From an uncultured Solobacterium sp. (GTDB taxonomy: Bacteria; Bacillota_I; Bacilli_A; Erysipelotrichales; Erysipelotrichaceae), in assembly GCA_905235315.1 (NCBI GenBank), contig CAJOLG010000001.1, forward strand, positions 1 to 64,000: 64,000 bases of DNA. The letters run 5' to 3'. The notes beneath the pieces are model-generated. The model searched no databases and was not told where the DNA came from. It saw only the letters and a list, made by a program, of their open reading frames with translations. Positions 1 through 8,343 of this stretch are shown piece by piece. The translations under genes were made by a program, and so were the position numbers. Numbering within the stretch: the first letter of the stretch is position 1; each line of letters begins with the position of its first letter.

Positions 1-1184
1 ATGCTGGGCACCAGAATCCGCACATCGACACCGCTCTGCGCAGCCCGGCACAACGCAGACATCATATCATTATTAAGCACAAGATACGGGGTATCGATAT
101 AAATATATTTTTTTGCGTAGTTTACAAGATTCACATGCATCGAAAGGCCCATGTCCGCTTCATCCGTGGGTGTATCACTGAACGGCTGGTACCAGGCATC
201 GGGATCCCCCGCACAGGTCTTGTACGGAAGATACCGGCTGTAATCGATCTCTGACTCATCGTTTTTCAGATAGGTATACATGCCGAGAAACATCAGGGTC
301 ATCGTCCGTACCGCTTCGCCTTTGACCATAACCGCAGAATCGCGCCAGTACCCGAACGGATGGGTCCGGTTTACGTATTCATCCGAGAGATTCAGCCCGC
401 CGGTAAATCCGGTTTCATTGTCAATGACCGCAATCTTGCGGTGATCGCGGTTGTTCATGGTCATCAGCAGGGCCGGCCGTATCCGGTTGAACCGATAGGC
501 TTCAATGCCGAGCGAGTTCAGATAGCTGTCATATCTTCTTGGAAGATCAAGCGCACAGCCAAAATCATCATAGATGATCTTGACTTCCACGCCTTCCGCT
601 GCCTTCTGTTTCAGAACCTCAAGGATCTGATCCCACATCCAGCCAACGCTGATGATGTAATACTCCAGGAAGATAAACTGTTTTGCGTTCCTGAGTTCCT
701 CAAGAAATGCGGGCAGGAATTCTTCTCCGCTGTTGAAATAAGTGACCGCGGTGTTCTGATAGACCGGAAACCCAGAGACCCGGAGCCCCTGATCAAAAAC
801 CCGGCACAGATGCGGATATTCCTCCGCAAGCCGGGTTCTGGTTTCCGGATTCTGTTCCAAAAGACCGCGCATGCGGCTGTCTGCTTCAATTGTTCCGTGG
901 GCAAGACGTTTCGGCATCTTTCGGCCAAAGCACACCAAAAAAAGCACACTGCCCACAAACGGCAATGCAAGAACCAGAAAACACCAGCTGATCTTATACG
1001 AACTGTCTTCGTCTTTATTGATTACATAAACCGCAATCACAAGCGAAATCAGCGTGATCAGCCAGGTCAGGCTGTAATACAGAGCTGCGCGGTAAATGCC
1101 AAGTACCAGCAATGCGATCTGCAGAATCACAAGAAACGCCAGTAACGGTACTCTGCTGCCCAGGATTTTTTTCAATCGGCGCAT
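1..1184 (-). CDS. cls: Cardiolipin synthase, PLD family (3' end cut by window edge)
   Basis: Joins two phosphatidylglycerol molecules into cardiolipin at the membrane. About 394 residues are visible and the C-terminus lies outside the window. There are three hydrophobic segments near residues 12-30, 36-53 and 66-86. An HKD motif follows (H248, K250, D255, in the context NRDHRK), with the GG/N residues expected after it. The second HKD motif should lie beyond the window. The ATG has no Shine-Dalgarno sequence; a TATAAT box ends only 6 nt upstream, so the transcript may start at or next to the initiation codon. The family assignment is firm from the N-terminal membrane region plus the PLD motif. 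Another PLD-type phosphatidyltransferase is the only realistic alternative. Confidence 0.88.
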   Translation of the reverse strand, partial: MRRLKKILGSRVPLLAFLVILQIALLVLGIYRAALYYSLTWLITLISLVIAVYVINKDEDSSYKISWCFLVLALPFVGSVLFLVCFGRKMPKRLAHGTIEADSRMRGLLEQNPETRTRLAEEYPHLCRVFDQGLRVSGFPVYQNTAVTYFNSGEEFLPAFLEELRNAKQFIFLEYYIISVGWMWDQILEVLKQKAAEGVEVKIIYDDFGCALDLPRRYDSYLNSLGIEAYRFNRIRPALLMTMNNRDHRKIAVIDNETGFTGGLNLSDEYVNRTHPFGYWRDSAVMVKGEAVRTMTLMFLGMYTYLKNDESEIDYSRYLPYKTCAGDPDAWYQPFSDTPTDEADMGLSMHVNLVNYAKKYIYIDTPYLVLNNDMMSALCRAAQSGVDVRILVPS

Positions 1185-1190
1185 ACAGAT

Positions 1191-1196
1191 ATTATA
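1191..1196 (-). promoter_or_regulatory. -10 box of cls, candidate leaderless promoter
   Basis: TATAAT on the minus strand, 6 nt before the cls ATG. No Shine-Dalgarno fits in between. I see no convincing -35 box. Confidence 0.5.
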
Positions 1197-1202
1197 TAAC
1201 GC

Positions 1203-1670
1203 TCAGTGCGGGAACTCGTATCTGTAGATTTCCTTAATCGTCTCTCCTCTGCGGTAAAGCCAGTGCTCTGAAGGCACATCGGTGGTTTCAATCAGAACTG
1301 CGCCGAGTTTTTCGATGGTTTTCCGGCTTGCGTCATTGTCCGGCGAACAGGTGATGATCACTTCCTCCATCCCCCGCTCCTTCGCCGCATCAAGCAGCAG
1401 CAGGCAGGCCTCATACGCATAATGATGCCCGCGGAAAAACGGGCTGATGCGGTATCCGATATTGCCGGCATAATAAAGCTCTTCATTCTTCCCTACCCGC
1501 AGATCACAGTTTCCGACACGCTGAAAAGACTGGTGCAGATAAATACCGTACACATAGGACGGGACATACTGATTATCCTCATCCGGTGGAATGATCTGCT
1601 CAACCACAAGATCCACAACGGGTCCGCGGATCCGGTTCCGCCGAAAAAACAGGTGCGGGAAGAGTTCCAT
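1203..1670 (-). CDS. GNAT-family N-acetyltransferase
   Basis: A 155-residue acetyl-CoA-dependent acetyltransferase of the RimJ/RimL-like GNAT group. The substrate cannot be deduced. The central part has the GNAT pattern: a strand ending in IGYRISPFFRGHHYAYEA (residues about 71-88), where the acetyl-CoA loop lies, then a helix, then NDASRKTIEKLGA (about 113-125), the usual asparagine and helix of motif B. It is a complete single-domain protein. The ATG at 1670 has no Shine-Dalgarno; a TAAAAT box ends 6 nt upstream. It stands alone between the cardiolipin synthase gene and the thioredoxin-like lipoprotein gene. Confidence 0.8.
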   Translation of the reverse strand: MELFPHLFFRRNRIRGPVVDLVVEQIIPPDEDNQYVPSYVYGIYLHQSFQRVGNCDLRVGKNEELYYAGNIGYRISPFFRGHHYAYEACLLLLDAAKERGMEEVIITCSPDNDASRKTIEKLGAVLIETTDVPSEHWLYRRGETIKEIYRYEFPH

Positions 1671-1676
1671 ATTGTT

Positions 1677-1682
1677 ATTTTA
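1677..1682 (-). promoter_or_regulatory. -10 box of the GNAT gene, candidate leaderless promoter
   Basis: TAAAAT (part of TATAAAAT) on the minus strand, 6 nt before the ATG at 1670. Confidence 0.45.
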
Positions 1683-1706
1683 TACCCTCGTGAAAGAAGC
1701 GAATGC

Positions 1707-1738
1707 AAAAAAGACAGATTCCGCAGAATCCGTCTTTC
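1707..1738 (-). terminator. Rho-independent terminator after the thioredoxin-like lipoprotein gene
   Basis: An 11-bp stem with one mismatch (AAGACGGATTC / GAATCTGTCTT on the minus strand), a 4-nt loop and a T tract. Confidence 0.75.
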
Positions 1739-1746
1739 ATCGTTGT

Positions 1747-2421
1747 TCAGTCTGCCGCCGCCTCAATCAGCCCGCGGTAGATTTCTGCCAGCTCCTCTCT
1801 CTCGCCGTCCGTCATCTGAGACGTTTCATCCGCCAGGATAAAACTGTCCACCAGCGACAGATGGTGCCCGACGATTTCACCGTTCTTCACGGCGATCACT
1901 TCCGGAATCTGGAAGGTCGGCTCGCCATTCTCATCCAGTTCAAAGATCTGGGCGATGTAGCTGCACAGCTCATCATAGAGCTTCCTGGATTCCTCCGCAT
2001 CCGGTGCGATCGGCATGTTGGTGTCAACATAGTATGCACGCACACCGTACTCCTTCAGAACCTCGTTGAGGACCGGCATGGCACGGTTACACCAGGGGCA
2101 GGTATCCGAGCTGTATACAAGAATTCCGGATCCCTTTTCCCGGAACAGGCGGATACTCTCCTGAAGCGTAATCAGCGCAAACGCGGGTTTATCATCATAA
2201 AGCCACTGATATCCGCTGAGATCGGCCGGGTCTTCCAGCGTGACAATATCCACCGGATTGGTGATCGTCACCGTTCCCGCTGCAGGCGGTTCTGTTTCCT
2301 GAACCTGTACGGCAGGCGAAGCGGTTTCCGGTTCGGGCTCTGCCGGCTCCGCTGCCGGTTTTGCGCAGCCAACTGTCAGCAGCACTGCTGCAGCGCTGAT
2401 CCAAAATGCATTTCGTTTCAT
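1747..2421 (-). CDS. Thioredoxin-fold lipoprotein with CPWC motif
   Basis: A 224-residue secreted thiol-disulfide protein, predicted to be lipid-anchored on the outer face of the membrane. The N-terminus has a signal peptide with lipobox LTVGC, then a Pro/Glu-rich linker, then a thioredoxin-like domain with SSDTCPWCNRAMPVL carrying the redox pair CPWC. A glutaredoxin-like role in keeping extracellular thiols reduced or oxidised is inferred. An in-frame ATG exists 12 codons upstream, but the start at 2421 gives a proper signal peptide. This ATG has a TATCAT -10 box 7 nt upstream, with TTGCGG 17 bp before it as a plausible -35, and no Shine-Dalgarno. A terminator follows at 1707-1738. Confidence 0.82.
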   Translation of the reverse strand: MKRNAFWISAAAVLLTVGCAKPAAEPAEPEPETASPAVQVQETEPPAAGTVTITNPVDIVTLEDPADLSGYQWLYDDKPAFALITLQESIRLFREKGSGILVYSSDTCPWCNRAMPVLNEVLKEYGVRAYYVDTNMPIAPDAEESRKLYDELCSYIAQIFELDENGEPTFQIPEVIAVKNGEIVGHHLSLVDSFILADETSQMTDGEREELAEIYRGLIEAAAD

Positions 2422-2428
2422 GTCAGTT

Positions 2429-2457
2429 ATGATACTCCCTGCAGTTACACTCCGCAA
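2429..2457 (-). promoter_or_regulatory. Promoter of the CPWC lipoprotein gene, candidate leaderless
   Basis: Minus strand: -35 TTGCGG, 17-bp spacer, -10 TATCAT (2429-2434). The ATG lies 7 nt after the -10 box. Confidence 0.5.
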
Positions 2458-2465
2458 GCAAACTG

Positions 2466-3389
2466 TCAGTCGTGCCGGACCACTTCACAGCTCTCATAGA
2501 GCTCCATGATCTTCTCATGGGTGCCGAAACCGCGGGTAAATGCGGTCGCTTCACTGCAGCAGCACCCGAACCGGAACGCTTCCACCGGATCGGAGGACCG
2601 CAGCGTATTCATAATGAATCCGGCAACCAGCGCATCCCCGGTTCCGATCATACTGACCGCCTGCTCCTTGTGCAGGATATCACAGGTATAGGCCCCTTCC
2701 CTGCATACCAGGAATGCACGTTTTCCCTCTTTATCCGTACAGATCATATTGGCGACTCCCTTTTCGTTGAATTCCCGGAGTTTCGCAATCAGCGAATCAT
2801 CGTCAAAGGTTGTCCCGCAGCACTTCTGAAGATACGGAATATTGGTTTTGACAAGGAACGGATGAAGCGGAATTGCCCGTTCCGCAATCTCCCAGTCCGT
2901 GTTCAGACAGACTCTTACATGATCGTCCATCAGCCGTTCCAGCATGATCATGACCTCCTCGTCGAGATGACGCGGGCAGTTTCCTGCCAGAACAAAGAAG
3001 TCCCCTTCATCCAGACGGTTTGTTTTTGTCATCAGGTGTTCCATATCTTCCGTGGTGATATACGGCCCGGCAGCGTTGAGCTCGGTTTCCTTTTCCCCGT
3101 CAAGATATTTCACATTGATTCTGGTATGCCCTTTGGTATAGGTGAAATTCGGCTGAATAAAGGAATACTTTTCCAGCAGTGTAATATAGAAATCTTTGGT
3201 AAACCCGCCGAGAAACCCGCAGGCGTGACTCGGCACCTGCAGATTGTTCAGAACGATCGATACATTGATTCCTTTTCCGCCTGCTTCATAGTATTCCAGT
3301 GTACTGCGGTTACTCCCGCCGGGAGAAAGCCGGGTATCAGACTCCATGAAACAGTCAAGCGAGGGATTCAGCGTGCATGTAAAAATCAT
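2466..3389 (-). CDS. PfkB-family sugar kinase, 1-phosphofructokinase-like
   Basis: A 307-residue ribokinase/PfkB-fold kinase that phosphorylates a sugar or sugar phosphate with ATP. The N-terminus TLNPSLDCFME and GGKGINVSIVL (about residues 38-48) match the fructose-1-phosphate and tagatose-6-phosphate kinase group. The anion-hole and catalytic motif near residue 246 is IGTGDALVAGF, where the catalytic Asp is kept but the usual GAGDS reads GTGDA. The ATG overlaps the peptidase T stop by 4 nt, so the two are translationally coupled. No fructose PTS gene is adjacent, so the exact substrate is uncertain. Confidence 0.8.
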   Translation of the reverse strand: MIFTCTLNPSLDCFMESDTRLSPGGSNRSTLEYYEAGGKGINVSIVLNNLQVPSHACGFLGGFTKDFYITLLEKYSFIQPNFTYTKGHTRINVKYLDGEKETELNAAGPYITTEDMEHLMTKTNRLDEGDFFVLAGNCPRHLDEEVMIMLERLMDDHVRVCLNTDWEIAERAIPLHPFLVKTNIPYLQKCCGTTFDDDSLIAKLREFNEKGVANMICTDKEGKRAFLVCREGAYTCDILHKEQAVSMIGTGDALVAGFIMNTLRSSDPVEAFRFGCCCSEATAFTRGFGTHEKIMELYESCEVVRHD

Positions 3390-4609
3390 GATTCTACCTC
3401 CAAGGTCAGTTCAACGATCCGCCGGATCAGTTTTGACGCATCTTCCAGTTCCTCAACCACACAGTATTCATACGGGCCGTGGAAGTTTCCTCCCCCGTTT
3501 CCGAGATTCGGACACGGAAGGCCCATGAATGAAATGTTGGAACCGTCGGTTCCGCCGCGCACGGGGATATTTTCCGGTGTGTAGCCGATGTCGCGGATTG
3601 CGCGCATGGCGAGTTCCGATACCTCCGGGCACTCTGCGAGAACCTCTTTCATATTACGATAAGTATCGGCGAATTTCACTGTTACGGTTTTTTCGCCGTA
3701 CCGGCGGTTCAGATAATCCGCGGTATCCTGCAGGAGCTGTTTTTCCGCTTCCAGCTTTGCGGCATCGTGATCCCGCAGGATGAAGGAGAGTTCTGCGCGC
3801 TCTGTATTGCCTTCCATGGAGATCAGGTGAATAAACCCTTCCCTTCCTTCGGTATGTTCCGGCGTCATCTCCTGCGGCAGGATCGATACCAGTTCCGCCG
3901 CAATCCGCGCTGCATTTTTCAGTTTGTTTTTGGCATCGCCGGGATGAATCGAGAATCCCTGTACCACGATTTCGGCAGATGCGGCATTAAAGGTCTCATC
4001 CGACATCACCGCTACCGTATCCCCATCCATCGTATATGCAAAATCTGCGTTCATGGCTGCCGGATCAAAAAACAATGCGCCTTCGCCGATTTCCTCATCC
4101 GGGGTAAACGCAACCGCAATCGGACCGTGTTTTACTTCCGGATGGGTTTTGTAATAGGACAGCGCCTCCATAATGCATGCAATGCCCGCTTTGTCATCCG
4201 CTCCGAGCAGAGAACTGCCGTCCGTCACAAGCAGCGTCTTTCCAGCCAGGCCCTTCAGCTGCGGAAAATCAGAGACCTTCGTTGTCAGCCGGTCATTCAG
4301 AATGATATCACCGCCGTCATAGTTTTCGATGACCCGGGGATTTACATTCGCCCCGGAATAATCCGGAGCAGTATCCATATGCGCGATAAAACCGACCGTT
4401 TTTACCGGCCGGTCAAGATTGGACGGAAGATGCGCATATACGTAACAATGCTCATTTACCGACGCATCCGCAAGACCCAGGTCCCGCAGCTCCTGTACCA
4501 GAAGATTGGCAAGCTCAAACTCCCGGGCAGCCGAGGGATGGGTACCGGATTCCGGATCCGATTCCGTATTGATCCTGCAGTAGCGGATCAGCCGTTCCAA
4601 AGCACTCAT
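3386..4609 (-). CDS. pepT: Peptidase T (tripeptide aminopeptidase)
   Basis: A 407-residue zinc metallopeptidase of the M20B family that removes N-terminal residues from tripeptides in the cytoplasm. Metal-site motifs are clear: IAHMDTAPD near residue 75, GADDKAGIACIMEAL near 135-150, and PDEEIGEG near 170 (catalytic Glu). The C-terminal signature GGTDGSNISFMGLPCPN and the NFHG motif near residues 370-380 are typical of PepT. The length equals that of known PepT proteins. The gene lies 17 nt downstream of the DUF1349 gene and overlaps the sugar kinase gene by 4 nt. Confidence 0.95.
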   Translation of the reverse strand: MSALERLIRYCRINTESDPESGTHPSAAREFELANLLVQELRDLGLADASVNEHCYVYAHLPSNLDRPVKTVGFIAHMDTAPDYSGANVNPRVIENYDGGDIILNDRLTTKVSDFPQLKGLAGKTLLVTDGSSLLGADDKAGIACIMEALSYYKTHPEVKHGPIAVAFTPDEEIGEGALFFDPAAMNADFAYTMDGDTVAVMSDETFNAASAEIVVQGFSIHPGDAKNKLKNAARIAAELVSILPQEMTPEHTEGREGFIHLISMEGNTERAELSFILRDHDAAKLEAEKQLLQDTADYLNRRYGEKTVTVKFADTYRNMKEVLAECPEVSELAMRAIRDIGYTPENIPVRGGTDGSNISFMGLPCPNLGNGGGNFHGPYEYCVVEELEDASKLIRRIVELTLEVES

Positions 4610-4626
4610 AACTGTTTTCCTCTTTT

Positions 4627-5187
4627 CTAAAGTTCCCGCAGCTGCAGTTCTGAAAATGTGCAGTCAAAATAGGAATCACCCCCGCTGCAGGCATAAATGC
4701 CGGCAACCACAGGCACTTCTCCCGGCGCAAACCGGAGCCATCGCATGTCGGAATACCGCTCCCCGTTGAAACTGTACTGAAACCGGACATTCCCGCTCCA
4801 ATAGAGCACCCGAAGATACATCCAGCGGATTCCGTTTCCGATTTCCCGGCAGCTCCGATCGCCGTATCCGTCTGAGTAAACAGTACATGCAAGATCCAGA
4901 CTGTCAGGCCGGCATTCGATACCGGCCTTTGACCAGTTGGTATTGTTGCGCTTCAGCAGGATGCCGCACTCGTCTTCCGGACGGCGGAACAGATAATCCA
5001 CCCGGGCGGTAAAACAGAAGTTGGTCATCGGATCCAGCAGCATCCCGAATGCGTTTGTGCTGTCAAAAGAAAGCGAATGAAAACTCGTATACGGCTCCGT
5101 TTCCAGAACCAGGCGATTGTGTTCAAACATGTACATCGCCGGCCGGCGGAGCCAGTGCAGCTGGGAAGGATCAATTTCCCTCAGCAT
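4627..5187 (-). CDS. DUF1349 family protein (concanavalin-like fold)
   Basis: A 186-residue protein resembling DUF1349, a concanavalin A-like beta-sandwich family whose members are often called 'regulation of enolase protein 1'. Supporting stretches are FCFTARVDYLFRRPEDECGILLKRN near residues 53-77 and the closing FAPGEVPVVAGIYACS region. It has no signal peptide, so it is probably cytoplasmic. Its start overlaps the stop of the upstream SpoIIE-type phosphatase gene (TGATG). The molecular function is unknown, although the fold suggests carbohydrate binding. Confidence 0.7.
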   Translation of the reverse strand: MLREIDPSQLHWLRRPAMYMFEHNRLVLETEPYTSFHSLSFDSTNAFGMLLDPMTNFCFTARVDYLFRRPEDECGILLKRNNTNWSKAGIECRPDSLDLACTVYSDGYGDRSCREIGNGIRWMYLRVLYWSGNVRFQYSFNGERYSDMRWLRFAPGEVPVVAGIYACSGGDSYFDCTFSELQLREL

Positions 5188-6368
5188 CAGTACATCTCCA
5201 CATGGACGATCCGGCCGATCGTTCGCAGATTATCCGCAACTTCCTCAATCAGCGCGATCTTCGCATTCAGGCTGATCGGCGAATAGTCGATATTGGAATG
5301 CGCCGGATTGTCACTCAGCCCGACCATAAAGGTGATAATACTGGACTCCAGGAATGCCCTGACCAGACAGGAAGCCCCGTCCTCTTCTTTTGAAAGTTCC
5401 AGTTCTTCTTCGTACTGCGCATCTTTCGCAGCCCGTTCCAGATATCGCGCCACTTTCTGCAGGGTAAGAACCCCTTCCGTCACCAGATCCATTCCTTCAA
5501 TAAAGCCCTTCGGAGGAACATCCGCTGACAGGCTCAGCAGGCTGTCCGTAAGGATTTCCTTTCCGGTAACGCGGGAGACAATATTTGATGTCGTGCCGCC
5601 GCAGCAGATCTTCTTGCCGGATGCGGAAAGCAGTTTGCGTACAACCTTCTCATCGTCCTCCGGCTGAGAAGGAGGTCCCACCATTACGCGGGTCTCCGCC
5701 GCAGGAACAACGGAAAGACAGCAGACGGTCGAATCATCTCCCGGCGCACCGCCGTAAAGATAATCAACGTTGGTCAGCAGAAGCCGCGTGACTTCCCGGG
5801 AGTTATCCATCGACGTTGTGGAATCGACCAGAAACTTTTCCACTTCATCATGACCCCAGCCGAAATTCAGTGACATTCCGACTCCGGCATGGAGCACGCC
5901 GTCCGAGAACGCAACAAAACGGTCGCCGGGATATACCAGCGTATTGGTGATATAGATCTTCCGTCCGTTAAGCTCTTCACACTGGCGTTCATGTTCAAGG
6001 ATCGTTCCGTTGCGCATGATAATGCAGGCGGGATTGTCAAACTCCGCAATATATGCGGCTCCGTCGTAGTAGATCTGAACAATGGTAAACGTGGAATACG
6101 CCACCCCGCGCTCCTGACACACAGGAAGCGTATCGGCAATGGTTTCAACCGCGTCCGACAGCAGCATTCCCGAAAAAATCATCTCACTGAGAATCGTGCT
6201 CGTCAGTGTTGACAGAATATTCGCTTTTACGCCGCTTCCGAGGCCGTCCGCAAGAACCATCACCATACAGTCGTCGCTGCGCCGGATCTGAACCCGGTCG
6301 CCGCAGAGTTCTTCCCCGTAATGATTCAGTGACCGCCAGTAAGCGTCGATATAAATTTTTTCAGGCAT
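5187..6368 (-). CDS. SpoIIE-type PP2C serine phosphatase
   Basis: A 393-residue predicted phosphoserine phosphatase with a metal-dependent PP2C/SpoIIE fold. The first metal-binding Asp sits in VLADGLGSGVKAN (about residues 36-49) and the late Asp pair in GDDSTVCCLSV (about 210-220), followed by a long C-terminal region. I chose the ATG at 6368, four codons into the longest frame, because AGGA lies 5 nt before it; it overlaps the sensory hydrogenase stop by 8 nt. Phosphatases of this kind are known neighbours of sensory group C [FeFe] hydrogenases, so it probably relays a hydrogen or redox signal. The target is unknown. Confidence 0.82.
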   Translation of the reverse strand: MPEKIYIDAYWRSLNHYGEELCGDRVQIRRSDDCMVMVLADGLGSGVKANILSTLTSTILSEMIFSGMLLSDAVETIADTLPVCQERGVAYSTFTIVQIYYDGAAYIAEFDNPACIIMRNGTILEHERQCEELNGRKIYITNTLVYPGDRFVAFSDGVLHAGVGMSLNFGWGHDEVEKFLVDSTTSMDNSREVTRLLLTNVDYLYGGAPGDDSTVCCLSVVPAAETRVMVGPPSQPEDDEKVVRKLLSASGKKICCGGTTSNIVSRVTGKEILTDSLLSLSADVPPKGFIEGMDLVTEGVLTLQKVARYLERAAKDAQYEEELELSKEEDGASCLVRAFLESSIITFMVGLSDNPAHSNIDYSPISLNAKIALIEEVADNLRTIGRIVHVEMY

Positions 6369-8061
6369 TCTCGTCCTCATCCATTGATCGTTTCAGTTTT
6401 GTAAGTGCAACTTTCGAACGGGCAGTTGTTTCACCGAGCAGGCTGGCAATTTCCTGTACGGTGCGCATCTGCTCATCGATTACTTCTGTCGTTACATCAA
6501 ATGTGCGTTCCCGCATCCGCCGCAGTTTCATCTCGCGGTCATTCTCCACGGTGCGGTCCATCAGAATCAGAACATAGAGATTCTGACTTTCAACATGCAC
6601 GATTGCATGATCGATCAGCAGTTTGTAATTGTCATAGAAAATACGGATATACTCAGTCTTCCGTCCGGTCATCCGGATCAGCCGTTCAAGCGCATCATCC
6701 GGAAGCACGGTCATAATCGGCATACCGGTCGGATTGACCATTTCAAGATTCAGCATCTGCCGGGCGGAAGGATTCATCTCACGGATATTGAGATCCGCAT
6801 CAAGAACCACAATGCCGTTCGGTGTATTTTCAATTACGACATTCGAAAGAGATTCCGCACGCTCCAGCGCCTCCGGCAGACAGATCCGCGGATCCGCTTT
6901 TCCGTCCAGCACTGCAATTGCCTTGAGACGGCAGGTCTCGTAGCCGCAGGCTCCGCAGTCATGGATCTTATCCTGGGAAACCTTGCCGAGGGCGATCATC
7001 TGTTTCTGGATTTCCTCTTCGGTGTGTTTCGGGCGCCAGATATCTTCCGGCTTCCATTCCGCGGAAAGATCAAGCGGCAGCGGACCGCCTTCGATCTTCG
7101 CATTCATATTTACATTTTCGCGGATCACGCTCTGGCCGAGCCACTCATTGTGTTTGAAGTGCGAAAGCAGCGGGCCTCCCATGCAGGAACCGATACAGGA
7201 GGACATCTCTGCGAAATATCCTTTCAGCGTGCCCTCCTTCATCGCCTCAAGCACTTTCTTGATCCGGTCTATGCCTTCCACATTAATGTATTTGTAATCT
7301 ACATTGTCGTGCTCGATGCAGTTGAGAATTCCGCCCGGTGTCGGATACAGACGGGCAATGGAACCCTCAAAGTCATTCCAGTCCTCGGTCTCGCCTTCGG
7401 TAAGCGTGCCTTCGATCCACTGGATCAGTTCTTCCATTCCGATACATGCGTCCACTGCCCCGGCAAACCGCGCATCACGGATTTCCCTGAATTTGGCAAT
7501 ACACGGCGACAGGAAAACGATCTTCGCGTCCGGATATTCTTCCTTCAGCATCCTGCCGTGGGCAATCATCGGTGAAACGACCGGCGCCATATACGGCGTC
7601 AGTTCTCCGTATTCTTTTTCAATCAGGGAGTTGACCGCAGGGCAGCAGGTCGTGATGATGTTTTCCATCTTCCGCTCATCGATCAGATTACGGAATGCTT
7701 TTGTGACAAGTTTCGCTCCTTCGGCTGTTTCCCGGACCGCAGTAAACCCGCGGTTTTCGAGAATCTTCACCAGCGAGCCAAAATGCGGCCAGACCGACGC
7801 AAAACTCGGTGCTGCGCTGACAATAACGGTTTCGTGATTGTTGATCCATTCCCGGACCTGATTCAGATCAGAAATGACATCCTTCGCATCATGCGGGCAT
7901 ACACTGTAGCACTGTCCGCAAAGGATGCATTCATCTTCGACAATCGTCGGCCGGTTCTGCAGATATGTCATAGCGTTGGTCGGGCATGCCCGGACACAGC
8001 GCAGACAGTTGTGACAGTGACCCTGCTCAAGACGAATGTACTCGTTGCGCTGATTCATCAT
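6361..8061 (-). CDS. Sensory [FeFe] hydrogenase-like protein with PAS domain (HydS type, group C)
   Basis: A 566-residue cytoplasmic iron-sulfur protein. In order: a double 4Fe-4S ferredoxin domain (CHNCLRCVRACP and CILCGQCYSVCP, residues about 16-55); an H-cluster domain with TTCCPAVN, SPCIAK and EMSSCIGSCMGGP in place of TSCCP, PCxxKK and ExMxCxxGC; an extra Fe-S motif (DCGACGYETC, near 370); a PAS domain near 400-490; and a helical tail. The Met of the ExMxC motif is Ser here, as expected for divergent sensory enzymes rather than bulk H2 producers. Its start overlaps the ferredoxin gene stop by 4 nt. It probably senses H2 or redox state and controls the downstream phosphatase (inference). 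Confidence 0.85.
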   Translation of the reverse strand: MMNQRNEYIRLEQGHCHNCLRCVRACPTNAMTYLQNRPTIVEDECILCGQCYSVCPHDAKDVISDLNQVREWINNHETVIVSAAPSFASVWPHFGSLVKILENRGFTAVRETAEGAKLVTKAFRNLIDERKMENIITTCCPAVNSLIEKEYGELTPYMAPVVSPMIAHGRMLKEEYPDAKIVFLSPCIAKFREIRDARFAGAVDACIGMEELIQWIEGTLTEGETEDWNDFEGSIARLYPTPGGILNCIEHDNVDYKYINVEGIDRIKKVLEAMKEGTLKGYFAEMSSCIGSCMGGPLLSHFKHNEWLGQSVIRENVNMNAKIEGGPLPLDLSAEWKPEDIWRPKHTEEEIQKQMIALGKVSQDKIHDCGACGYETCRLKAIAVLDGKADPRICLPEALERAESLSNVVIENTPNGIVVLDADLNIREMNPSARQMLNLEMVNPTGMPIMTVLPDDALERLIRMTGRKTEYIRIFYDNYKLLIDHAIVHVESQNLYVLILMDRTVENDREMKLRRMRERTFDVTTEVIDEQMRTVQEIASLLGETTARSKVALTKLKRSMDEDENA

Positions 8062-8312
8062 GACAGCGAGGCGGTCAGTTCGCGCTCAAGAACTTCCCGC
8101 GCATTCTGAGCAGTAACCTGTCCGATCTGACGGCCGTTGATCCGGATTCCAAGACCGATGTGGTTCTGGCATGCCTTCATACAGAAGGAACCCTTGACTG
8201 CGATCTTGTCTTCCCAGCCGTGCTCCTTGATGATTTCGTTCAGGTCGTTAACAACCTGGCTGCTCCCTTTAACATAACAGGCGCTTCCGATACAAATCTC
8301 AACGTTTACCAT
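8058..8312 (-). CDS. Thioredoxin-like 2Fe-2S ferredoxin (HymE/NuoE-like)
   Basis: An 84-residue electron carrier with the four-cysteine pattern of thioredoxin-fold 2Fe-2S proteins: CIGSAC (residues 7 and 12) and CMKAC (about 44 and 48). It matches the C-terminal cluster domain of NuoE-type subunits as a stand-alone protein. The start has a GGAG Shine-Dalgarno. It sits between the two hydrogenase genes and overlaps the sensory one by 4 nt, so it probably passes electrons to or from one of them. Confidence 0.88.
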   Translation of the reverse strand: MVNVEICIGSACYVKGSSQVVNDLNEIIKEHGWEDKIAVKGSFCMKACQNHIGLGIRINGRQIGQVTAQNAREVLERELTASLS

Positions 8313-8343
8313 GTGTTTTCTCCTTCAAACTCTCTGTATTTTT